From assembly GCF_040760005.1 (NCBI RefSeq), contig NZ_CP099760.1, positions 2,041,501 through 2,105,500 of the forward strand: 64,000 bases of DNA, in the 5' to 3' direction. Positions 40,089 to 47,351 of the stretch are shown one piece after another. The notes under the pieces are model-generated. The model was given only the letters and a program-made list of their open reading frames with translations, made no database searches and was not told where the DNA came from. The stretch comes from Pseudomonas sp. stari2 (GTDB lineage Bacteria; Pseudomonadota; Gammaproteobacteria; Pseudomonadales; Pseudomonadaceae). The position numbers and the translations under genes are program-made. Position 1 is the first letter of the stretch, and every line of letters starts with the position of its first letter.

Positions 40089-41297
40089 ATGAGTTCAATG
40101 TGGCGAACGTGCGGTTGGGTGTTGCTGGGGAGTGCGCTGATTCTGGCGTTGTCATTGGGCGTGCGGCACGGTTTCGGGCTTTTCCTGTCACCAATGAGCG
40201 CCCAGTTCGGTTGGGGCCGTGAGGTATTCGCCTTCGCCATTGCCTTGCAGAACCTGATCTGGGGCCTGGCGCAACCGTTCACTGGCGCACTGGCTGACCG
40301 TTTTGGTGCAGCGAAAGTGGTGCTGATCGGCGGTGTGCTTTACGCTTTGGGCCTGGTGTTCATGGGGCTGTCGGAAACGGCGTTGGGCCTGTCCCTGAGT
40401 GCCGGTTTGCTGATCGGCATCGGGCTGTCCGGCACTTCTTTCTCGGTGATTCTCGGCGTGGTCGGTCGTGCCGTTCCGCCGGAAAAACGCAGTATGGGCA
40501 TGGGTATCGCCAGCGCCGCTGGTTCTTTCGGCCAATTTGCGATGCTGCCGGGCACCCTCGGACTGATTGGCTGGCTGGGCTGGTCGGCGGCATTGCTGGT
40601 GCTGGGTCTGCTGGTGGCGCTGATCGTGCCGCTGGTGAGCATGCTCAAGGACAAGCCGCTGCCGGTGCTCGGCCATGAGCAAACGCTGTCTGAAGCCCTG
40701 CGCGAAGCCTGCTCGCACTCCGGGTTCTGGCTGCTGGCGTTTGGTTTCTTCGTCTGTGGTTTCCAGGTGGTGTTCATCGGTGTGCACCTGCCGGCCTATC
40801 TGGTCGACCAGCATCTGCCGGCCACCGTCGGCACTACCGTGCTGGCGTTGATCGGGCTGTTCAACATCTTCGGCACCTACACCGCCGGCTGGCTCGGCGG
40901 ACGCATGTCCAAGCCGCGTTTGCTGACCGGGCTGTACCTGCTGCGGGCGGTGGTGATCGTGCTGTTCCTGTGGCTGCCGGTGACGACGACTACGGCGTAT
41001 CTGTTCGGTATGGCGATGGGTTTCCTGTGGCTGTCGACGGTGCCGTTGACCAACGGCACGGTGGCAACCTTATTTGGCGTGCGAAACCTGTCCATGCTCG
41101 GCGGGATCGTGTTCCTGTTCCACCAGCTCGGCTCATTCCTCGGCGGCTGGCTGGGTGGGGTGGTGTATGACCGGACCGGGAGTTATGACTTGATCTGGCA
41201 AGTGGCGATTCTCTTGAGCCTGTTGGCGGCCGCGCTGAACTGGCCGGTGCGCGAGCGTCCGGTCGAGCGTCTGCAGGCCCGTACGAGCGCGGCATGA
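40089..41297 (+). CDS. MFS transporter
   Basis: A 402-residue, 12-helix major facilitator. The loop between helices 2 and 3 reads GALADRFGAAKVVLIGG (about 59-75), and repeats such as WLGGRMSKPR mark the second half. It resembles oxalate/formate- or CynX-like MFS proteins; the substrate is unknown. GGAG is 9 bp before the ATG. It is likely repressed by the MarR protein. A 41-codon gene starts in its stop codon. Confidence 0.9.
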   Translation: MSSMWRTCGWVLLGSALILALSLGVRHGFGLFLSPMSAQFGWGREVFAFAIALQNLIWGLAQPFTGALADRFGAAKVVLIGGVLYALGLVFMGLSETALGLSLSAGLLIGIGLSGTSFSVILGVVGRAVPPEKRSMGMGIASAAGSFGQFAMLPGTLGLIGWLGWSAALLVLGLLVALIVPLVSMLKDKPLPVLGHEQTLSEALREACSHSGFWLLAFGFFVCGFQVVFIGVHLPAYLVDQHLPATVGTTVLALIGLFNIFGTYTAGWLGGRMSKPRLLTGLYLLRAVVIVLFLWLPVTTTTAYLFGMAMGFLWLSTVPLTNGTVATLFGVRNLSMLGGIVFLFHQLGSFLGGWLGGVVYDRTGSYDLIWQVAILLSLLAAALNWPVRERPVERLQARTSAA

Positions 41298-41419
41298 AGC
41301 GAATCTGGCCACGAATCGCCATCACCGCACTCGGCGCTGTCTTGCTGGCGCTGGTGTGGTGGGGCTGGCATCAGGGCGGCCTGGCGCTGATGCAGTTGGG
41401 CATGGGCGCTTGCCTGTAG
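41294..41419 (+). CDS. 41-residue single-helix membrane peptide
   Basis: A short gene reading MKRIWPRIAITALGAVLLAL then VWWGWHQGGLALMQLGMGACL. It overlaps the MFS stop by four bases (ATGA), the same coupling seen between real gene pairs in this window. One hydrophobic helix (about 8-23) follows a positively charged start. It could be a small partner of the MFS exporter. The overlap and composition are seen; the function is a guess. Confidence 0.7.
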   Translation: MKRIWPRIAITALGAVLLALVWWGWHQGGLALMQLGMGACL

Positions 41420-41471
41420 GCTTTGAGGGCGAGTAACGTCGGGTTCTGACGACTGCTCAAGGATGCCCGAC

Positions 41472-42032
41472 ATGCTCAAGCGCTGGTGTGCTGTTCCTGC
41501 GTTGCTGATGGCGTTGACCGGACTGGTCCAGGCCGCGGATTGTCCGGAATTGTTGCAAGGTTCGTTGCCCAAATTGCGGGCCAAGGAATCCATCGACCTG
41601 TGCCAGCGCTACGCCGACAAACCGCTGGTGGTGATCAACACCGCCAGCTTCTGTGGTTTCGCCCCGCAGTTCGAGGGCCTCGAAGCGCTCAACCAGCGCT
41701 ACAAGGCGCAAGGGCTGGAAATGCTCGGCGTACCCTCCAATGACTTCAAGCAAGAGTCCAAGGACAGCGCCGAGACCGCCAAGGTCTGCTATGCCAACTA
41801 CGGCGTGACGTTCACCATGACCGAACCGCAGAAGGTCCGCGGTGACGGAGCCACCCACCTGTTCCAGGTACTGGCCGCGCAAAGCAGCGCGCCGAAGTGG
41901 AATTTCTACAAATACGTGGTCGACCGCCAAGGCAAGGTGATCGCCAATTTCTCCAGCCTGACCAAGCCTGACGATCCGGAGTTTTTGGCTGCGATTGAAA
42001 AAGCCATCGCGTCGAAGCCTCTGAAACCCTGA
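41472..42032 (+). CDS. Exported glutathione-peroxidase-like protein
   Basis: From ATG 41472, 186 residues, with signal peptide [21 protein letters not shown]. The catalytic site is [21 protein letters not shown], with Cys in place of selenocysteine; the partner Gln is replaced in the local sequence [10 protein letters not shown], and [14 protein letters not shown] carries the conserved Trp-Asn. It should reduce peroxides in the periplasm, probably with thioredoxin-like donors. An in-frame ATG at 41463 (MPD before MLK) is an alternative start. Confidence 0.9.
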   Translation: MLKRWCAVPALLMALTGLVQAADCPELLQGSLPKLRAKESIDLCQRYADKPLVVINTASFCGFAPQFEGLEALNQRYKAQGLEMLGVPSNDFKQESKDSAETAKVCYANYGVTFTMTEPQKVRGDGATHLFQVLAAQSSAPKWNFYKYVVDRQGKVIANFSSLTKPDDPEFLAAIEKAIASKPLKP

Positions 42033-42036
42033 TCGA

Positions 42037-42089
42037 CGCCCACTAAAAAGCCCCGCCTCTGTCGAGAGAGCGGGGCTTTTTAGTGGGCG
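42037..42089. terminator. Long bidirectional terminator
   Basis: Arms of 20 bp (CGCCCACTAAAAAGCCCCGC and its complement, 42070-42089) enclose CTCT-GTCG-AGAG. It lies between the convergent peroxidase and FadL-type genes, with A and T runs inside the stem for both strands. It is longer than the other terminators here. Confidence 0.9.
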
Positions 42090-42113
42090 AGGGGTTAGCC
42101 TCGCCGCGTGGCA

Positions 42114-43385
42114 TCAGAAGCGGTAGGTTGCGCCAACACCGAAACCGTTTGCCGAGTTTTCATACTTGGAATCGTAGGTCTGACCGCGATCGTTCTCGTT
42201 GCGGATGCTGACCTTCTCTTCCTTCAGGTACGAGTAGGCAACGTCGATGGTCAGGTCTTCGGTCGGGCTCCAGCCGGCACCGATGCTGAAGATGGTCCGG
42301 TCGCCGGTCGGGATGCGTGGCGAACGGTCGACGTTGTTGGTCGGCGCCTGGTCGAACGTCAGACCGGTACGCAGTACCCATTCCTTGTTCAGCTGGTAGG
42401 ACGTACCGATGGCGTAAGCCCAGGTGTCATGCCAGTTCTGCTCTTCGGTGATCTCGCCGAACTGGCCAGCCAGCAAAGGCTGTACACCGGAGTTCTTGAC
42501 GGTGATCTTTTCCAGCTGGCTCCAGCGGGTCCAGGTGGTACCGGCGTAGACGTTCCAGCGGTCGTTGATCGCCTGAGTGACCGAGAAGTCCACGGATTCA
42601 GGCGTGGTGATCTTCAGCGAAGCGTCGTATTTCTGGTTCGCACCCAGGCCGATCGCGCCCAGCACACCGTAGTTGACCTTGGTGTTGCCTTCGAGCTTGT
42701 AGTCGACTTTCGAGTGGTAGGTCAGACCCAGGCGAGTGGTGTCGGTAGCCTGTACCAGAACGCCGATGTTGTAGCCCAGTGCGGTGTCGTCACCCTTGAT
42801 CTTGACCTTGCCGTCCGGCGCAGCCTGAGTGATCGACAGGTTGGATTCCAGCGAGCCGTCGATGCGGTTGATGGTCGGACCGAAACCGATCGACACCACG
42901 TCGTTGAATTTGTAGCTGACAGTCGGCTGGAAGGTAATGACCTTGACTTCGGACTTGCTGCCGAAGTAGCGGCCGGCAAAGCCGTTTTCATAGTCGGTGA
43001 TCAGGCCGAAGGGTACGTACACACCCAGGCCGAATGCCCAATGCTCGTCGATCGGCTTGACGTAGTAGCCCATAGGTACGGAGGTGAAGGGCACCATGTC
43101 GCCTTTGTTGCTGCCGCCGTTAGGGCTGGAGCTGGCGTCGCTGATATCGGTTTTGGCATCGAGGAATGCAACACCACCGGTCACTTGTTCGCGCGTGATG
43201 CGCGACATGCCGGCAGGGTTGCCATAAACAGTGCTTGCGTCGTCGGCAGAAGAAGATCGCCCGGCGTACCCAGTTCCCATCCCGCTGATGCTGTGTTCGT
43301 TGATGGCAAAGCCAGCTGCGAAAATCTGCGTGGATGCCAAGGAAACGGCGAGGCTAAGGGTGGTTTTGAGCATTACTTTTTTCAT
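42114..43385 (-). CDS. OmpP1/FadL family outer-membrane protein
   Basis: A 423-residue beta barrel. The signal is MKKVMLKTTLSLAVSLASTQIFA, followed by AGFAINEHSISGMGTGYAGRSSSADDASTVYGNPAGM, the FadL hatch region (NPA motif about residue 57). Alternating strands continue to the C-terminal GVGATYRF, with the terminal Phe of outer-membrane porins. It should import long-chain fatty acids or other hydrophobic molecules. It is monocistronic; AGGAG is 10 bp before the ATG. Confidence 0.93.
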   Translation of the reverse strand: MKKVMLKTTLSLAVSLASTQIFAAGFAINEHSISGMGTGYAGRSSSADDASTVYGNPAGMSRITREQVTGGVAFLDAKTDISDASSSPNGGSNKGDMVPFTSVPMGYYVKPIDEHWAFGLGVYVPFGLITDYENGFAGRYFGSKSEVKVITFQPTVSYKFNDVVSIGFGPTINRIDGSLESNLSITQAAPDGKVKIKGDDTALGYNIGVLVQATDTTRLGLTYHSKVDYKLEGNTKVNYGVLGAIGLGANQKYDASLKITTPESVDFSVTQAINDRWNVYAGTTWTRWSQLEKITVKNSGVQPLLAGQFGEITEEQNWHDTWAYAIGTSYQLNKEWVLRTGLTFDQAPTNNVDRSPRIPTGDRTIFSIGAGWSPTEDLTIDVAYSYLKEEKVSIRNENDRGQTYDSKYENSANGFGVGATYRF

Positions 43386-43531
43386 TATTAGAACTCCTGG
43401 TGATCACCGGGGCGAAAATTACCAACATTTTCGTCCCAGCGCTATAGTCCGTATGGCTTGAGTTAGAGCGGTTTTGTAGGACAATCAGACCAGATTCGCG
43501 ACCCGTTGGACGATCTTGCGAAACTGGTAAG

Positions 43532-44014
43532 TCAGCACGCGACCTGATTCAGTGGTGAAACACAGGTCTGCCATGCACAGGTGAAATCACGCAGCCGACC
43601 CTGGGGCTGAAAGGTCTGACGCCAGATGCGCGCCATTCCCAGCAGATCGTCAGGGTCGGGGAGGGTGGGGTTTTGTTCTTCCACCAGCAGCCAGGCGATG
43701 GCTGTGGCATAACGCAGATTGACGGTCAGTTCGAGGTGCGGGCCGCTGAGAAAGGCATGCTGGCTGGCAAGGCCGCGAACCAGGCTGGCGCGCTCCGGAT
43801 CGAGCGCCAGATAATGATCCCAGAGCGCCTGGTGGCGATGCTCGGCAATCCGGTACAGGCCGTGGCCACGGCGGTCATGCAAGGCGGAACCCAGGGCAGA
43901 CTGGCTGGCGGCGATGCCCAGCAGCAGGGATTCGGCGGTGGCGCAGTGACGTCCCAGATAAATCAGCGTGGGACGGATCACATAGCGGCACAGTTCGCTG
44001 GCAGCGATACCCAT
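43532..44014 (-). CDS. Unassigned helical protein
   Basis: A 160-residue protein beginning MGIAASELCRYVIRPTLIYL. It looks all-helical and soluble, with SLLLGIAASQSALGSALHDRRGHGLYRI and LEGPHLEL-like repeats of small and aromatic residues; there is no signal peptide. I do not recognise a family, though the composition and codon use are those of the host. Several His and Cys residues (GRHCATAES, CAWQTCVS) could bind a metal. It is monocistronic on the minus strand. Confidence 0.8.
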   Translation of the reverse strand: MGIAASELCRYVIRPTLIYLGRHCATAESLLLGIAASQSALGSALHDRRGHGLYRIAEHRHQALWDHYLALDPERASLVRGLASQHAFLSGPHLELTVNLRYATAIAWLLVEEQNPTLPDPDDLLGMARIWRQTFQPQGRLRDFTCAWQTCVSPLNQVAC

Positions 44015-44290
44015 AAAACCCTCGGATCTTGTTATTGGGCGGCGAGACCTGAAGGGGAGCTTGGCAGCTGTGAATCGACTCAGGCCCGCCGGAAGCGGAT
44101 CACGCCGCTTGAGTTGAAGTGTAGTGTCATATTCGCGACGTAAAGGCCTGTTTTTAAAATATTTCCGGCGGGCAGTTATAACCGTTATATCGGTTGGTGC
44201 TTAACCGCGGAGGGTAAAAAGAGAAACATCGGGCAATAAAAAGCCCCGCGTTTCAGGCGGGGCTTTTGCTTTTGCAGCCATTTCGGCCTC
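44015..44290 (-). promoter_or_regulatory. Spacer with the terminator of the 74-codon gene and promoter of the 160-codon gene
   Basis: On the minus strand this 276-bp gap holds the terminator at 44238-44270 and then AT-rich sequence near 44150-44200 that probably contains the promoter of the 160-residue protein. No gene of its own is supported. Confidence 0.4.
44238..44270 (-). terminator. Terminator of the 74-codon gene
   Basis: Read on the minus strand: AAAAGCCCCGCC-TGAAAC-GCGGGGCTTTTTATT. It starts 21 bp after the gene's stop. Confidence 0.85.
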
Positions 44291-44515
44291 TCAGGCGATC
44301 AATGCCTGACGGGTGCGATCAATCACGGCCTGCAGCGGTTCGGCGCTGGAGTACTGATCAGGGTACAGACGCTCGCTGTGGCGGGCGATCCCGTGTTCAT
44401 TGACCACGGTGAAGCTGAAGCAGCCTTTGCGAGCGGCCATGATCAGGCAGTTCATTGGAGCAAAAGCGTTGGTTAGGGTGCGAATGGCATCCTGAGTCTG
44501 GATTTGAGTAGACAT
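44291..44515 (-). CDS. Small unassigned protein (74 residues)
   Basis: The protein is MSTQIQTQDAIRTLTNAFAP then MNCLIMAARKGCFSFTVVNE and HGIARHSERLYPDQYSSAEP followed by 14 more residues. It looks like a compact alpha/beta domain with two Cys. It has its own terminator, a start with AGGA upstream, and host-like codons, so it is real. There is no recognised family or signal peptide. It faces away from a 950-bp gap that has no clear gene. Confidence 0.78.
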   Translation of the reverse strand: MSTQIQTQDAIRTLTNAFAPMNCLIMAARKGCFSFTVVNEHGIARHSERLYPDQYSSAEPLQAVIDRTRQALIA

Positions 44516-45468
44516 AGTTATTAGGTGTTCCTACAAATGACACGGATAAGAACCGTGCAACGTTAAAACGTTCCAGTAACGCCGACCACCATTGGTCGAA
44601 CGAAGAACCCGACTGGAACAAAGCAGCCAGTTTGAAGCGCTGATAAGTTGGCGCGCTTGGGCTGGCAGGTAGGTACTTAGGAGGGCAGGCAACACATCGA
44701 GGGCAAAGGTTCTGGGCCCGGGGTGAAGATCCTGATCAATTTGCAGGTTGGTTCGGTCAGAGTAAGTGCTCTTCGCAACACCCTTTGCATTCGATTCAAA
44801 GGCTGTGTCGTCGCAAGATTTACCTGGAAACCATCGAGGGGTCGGTCCCGCTTTGTCGGAGGAGGCTTCTTTGGAAGAAGGCTGACCGTGGGGTTTGTTC
44901 GACCGGAATTGACTTTCAGCTTGGTACTAACGCCGTGGATACTAACGGAACACTTCGAGGAAGGCAAACCTGATTTTTAAAAAGGACCAACAGATTGTCC
45001 CTCAAGCCCCGGCCCAGCACTGATTTGGCTCACATTCCGACCGCTGGTCGTCGCAAAGGGCAAGCCGAACCAGCGCAGCGCAAGGGCTTATCCCCAGCCC
45101 GGCTGCCAAAACGACCCGAAAAAGCGCACCGATATAACCGAGTAACAGGTACTTGTGCACATTAGTTGCGCGGACGGTAACCACGCTGTCACATCGATCC
45201 TGACCCCGGTGGCTGCCTGTAACGAAAGTTTAAGTCAATGAAAAACATCGCTTTTTTTTACTGGTGAAAAAATCGTCAGTTTGACTGCGGGCCCCATTCC
45301 ACAAGGCTTTGCGGCGTGTGGAGGGCGGTTGTCCACTGAGTTATCCACAGCTTCTGTGGATTGTCCCGAGCGCTTGCTCTAGCACGGGCGTGCCGGGTTT
45401 TTTTCGACTTTACCTGTGCGAAAAAAAGAGTAGAGTGGCGCGCCCTCCGATCTGTCCCACAGTGCTTT
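44516..45468. other. 953-bp region with no convincing protein gene
   Basis: Three overlapping frames are open here: plus 44647-44973, plus 44723-44980 and minus 44677-44967. None has a good ribosome-binding site or recognisable domain, and they overlap one another, so at most one could be real. The stretch 44850-44888 can fold (GTCGGAGGAGGCTTCTT with AAGAAGGCTGAC). The last 130 bp hold an inverted DnaA-box pair at 45341-45363. A structured RNA is possible but not shown. Confidence 0.5.
45341..45363. promoter_or_regulatory. Inverted DnaA-box pair upstream of the Sel1-like gene
   Basis: TTATCCACA (perfect box, 45341-45349), a 5-bp spacer, and TGTGGATTG (45355-45363, two bases off the inverted box TGTGGATAA). 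It lies 105 bp before the Sel1-like ATG. Binding by DnaA would link that gene to replication, or titrate DnaA. Confidence 0.55.
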
Positions 45469-45792
45469 ATGAAGTTTCGCTCAGCTCCAGATTCTGTTAC
45501 CTCCCTACCCCCTCGTGTTACCGCTCCCAAGCGATTTTCCGTGCGCGTGGCCGAATGGCTGCTCGACAGCCCGCGCCTGGGCGACAGCCAGAATGCCAAA
45601 CACCTCGCCGGCCGCCTGCTCAGGCAACCGGCCCGGGAAGGCGTGGTCGCGGCTCAAAGCCGCCTTGGCCAGTTGATGTGCCGGGAGTGCGGCAACGCCC
45701 GGGATCGCCGTATCGGCCAGGACCTGCTGCGTCAGGCCGCCCGCGCGGGTGATCGACGTGCGCAACAGGAACTCGGCCTGATCGAAGACTGA
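45469..45792 (+). CDS. Sel1-like repeat protein
   Basis: A 107-residue soluble protein from ATG 45469 (MKFRSAPDSVTSLPPRV). The second half has two helical repeats of Sel1 type: EGVVAAQSRLGQLMCRECGN and RRIGQDLLRQAARAGDRRAQQELG. Such repeats mediate protein contacts. The frame opens upstream at 45361, but the chosen start excludes a highly basic stretch. An inverted DnaA-box pair lies 105 bp upstream. It is followed after 61 bp by rmuC. Confidence 0.82.
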   Translation: MKFRSAPDSVTSLPPRVTAPKRFSVRVAEWLLDSPRLGDSQNAKHLAGRLLRQPAREGVVAAQSRLGQLMCRECGNARDRRIGQDLLRQAARAGDRRAQQELGLIED

Positions 45793-45853
45793 GCTGTCCA
45801 AGACCTGATGCCTTGGTTAACCTTCAGGTTTTATCGGATCGGCGGGAATCACT

Positions 45854-47332
45854 ATGGCGATGGACTTGACCAGCATCTTGCTCGGCTTGGCAGGCGCGGC
45901 GTTACCGCTGCTGGCGCTGGCCTGGCAACTGCAGCGCCGGGCCAGTCATGGCGAGTCCGAAGTTGCGTTGCTCGAAGAGCGCCTGGCCATGGCGCAGATG
46001 GCCCAGGACGGCCTCAATGCCCAGCTCGAAGCCTGTCGTGACGAAATCGCCGATCTCGGCCAGGCCAATGCTTCTAAACAAGCCGATCTCGCGGCCGTGC
46101 GCCGGGAAGTCGAACTGTTGCAGATCGAACGCGACGATGCCCGTGACGCCGCCCACGCCTGGAACCTCGAACGCGCCAGCAAGGAAGCCGAATTGCGGCG
46201 TCTGGACGCTCAGGCCGCTTCACTGAATGCCGAATTGCGTGAGCAGCAGGAAAGCCATCAACAGCGTCTCGATGACCTGCAAGGATCCCGAGACGAGTTG
46301 CGCGCCCAGTTCGCCGAACTGGCCGGCAAGATCTTCGATGAAAGAGAACAGCGTTTCGCCGAAACCAGCCAGCTACGCCTCGGTCAGTTGCTTGATCCGC
46401 TGAAAGAACGCATCCAGTCCTTCGAAAAACGGGTCGAGGAAAGCTATCAGGCCGAAGCCCGCGAGCGCTTCTCGCTGGCCAAGGAACTGGAGCGCCTGCA
46501 GCAACTGAACCTGCGTCTGAGCGATGAAGCAACCAACCTGACCCGCGCCCTGAAAGGCCAGAAAACCCAGGGCAACTGGGGCGAACTGATCCTCGAACGA
46601 GTCCTCGAACATGCCGGTCTGGAGAAGGGCCGCGAGTACCAGACCCAAGTCAACCTCAAGGGCCCGGACGGCGAGCGCTTCCAGCCGGACGTGATCATTT
46701 ACCTGCCGGGCGACAAGCAGGTGGTGGTCGACTCCAAGGTCAGCCTCACGGCGTATCAGCAATACGTGGCGGCCGACGACGATGCCATCGGCCAGATCGC
46801 CATGAAACAGCATGTGCTGTCGCTGCGCAGTCACGTCAAAGGCTTGGCCGGTAAGGACTACAAGCGACTGGAAGGCCTGCACAGCCTCGATTTCGTCTTG
46901 CTGTTCGTGCCGATCGAAGCGGCGTTTTCCGCGGCGTTGCAAGCCGAGCCGACGTTGTTCCAGGAAGCTTTCGATCGCAACATCGTGATCGTCAGCCCGA
47001 CCACGCTGCTCGCCACACTGCGCGTCATCGACAGCCTGTGGAAGCAAGAGCGCCAGAGCCAGAACGCCCGGGAAATCGCCGAGCGTGCCGGATGGCTGTA
47101 CGACAAGTTCGTGTTGTTCATTCAGGATCTGGACGAGGTCGGCAATCGTCTGCAGCAACTGGACAAAGCCTACAGTGCAGCGCGAAACAAACTGACAGAA
47201 GGGCGCGGCAACCTTGTCAGCCGCAGCGAGCAGCTCAAACTGCTCGGCGCGCGAGCCAGCAAGAGCCTGCCCTCAGACCTGCTGGAGCGCGCGATGACTG
47301 ACGCCGACGGCTTGGTCGAGTTGCCCGAATAA
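45854..47332 (+). CDS. rmuC: DNA recombination protein RmuC
   Basis: A 492-residue protein with one N-terminal membrane helix (about 4-24), a long coiled coil (about 30-190) and the RmuC domain (about 200-470), which belongs to the PD-(D/E)XK nuclease-like group. The stretches GNWGELILERVLEHAGLEKG and PDVIIYLPGDKQVVVDSKVSL (Asp and Asp-Ser-Lys) carry its active-site-like residues. In E. coli it limits inversions between short repeats. It is convergent with the next gene, 9 bp apart. Confidence 0.95.
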   Translation: MAMDLTSILLGLAGAALPLLALAWQLQRRASHGESEVALLEERLAMAQMAQDGLNAQLEACRDEIADLGQANASKQADLAAVRREVELLQIERDDARDAAHAWNLERASKEAELRRLDAQAASLNAELREQQESHQQRLDDLQGSRDELRAQFAELAGKIFDEREQRFAETSQLRLGQLLDPLKERIQSFEKRVEESYQAEARERFSLAKELERLQQLNLRLSDEATNLTRALKGQKTQGNWGELILERVLEHAGLEKGREYQTQVNLKGPDGERFQPDVIIYLPGDKQVVVDSKVSLTAYQQYVAADDDAIGQIAMKQHVLSLRSHVKGLAGKDYKRLEGLHSLDFVLLFVPIEAAFSAALQAEPTLFQEAFDRNIVIVSPTTLLATLRVIDSLWKQERQSQNAREIAERAGWLYDKFVLFIQDLDEVGNRLQQLDKAYSAARNKLTEGRGNLVSRSEQLKLLGARASKSLPSDLLERAMTDADGLVELPE

Positions 47333-47351
47333 GCCGCTCTTCTAGAGCGGC
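47333..47351. terminator. Short hairpin between convergent rmuC and sensor kinase genes
   Basis: GCCGCTCT-TCT-AGAGCGGC, perfect 8-bp arms, fills the 9-bp gap and covers the kinase stop codon. There is no T-run on either side, so terminator strength is doubtful. Confidence 0.4.

Noticed and set aside
42108..43391. Plus-strand frame of 427 codons opposite the FadL-type gene
   Set aside because: The minus-strand protein has a signal peptide and barrel C-terminus; the plus-strand one has neither.
44723..44980. 85-codon frame (GTG start) in the large gap
   Set aside because: Lacks a ribosome-binding site, overlaps two other open frames, and its basic, Gly-rich protein has no recognisable fold. 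Kept only as part of the gap finding.
45341..45363. Chromosomal origin of replication
   Set aside because: Only one perfect and one weak DnaA box and no dnaA/dnaN/gidA nearby; listed as a regulatory site instead.
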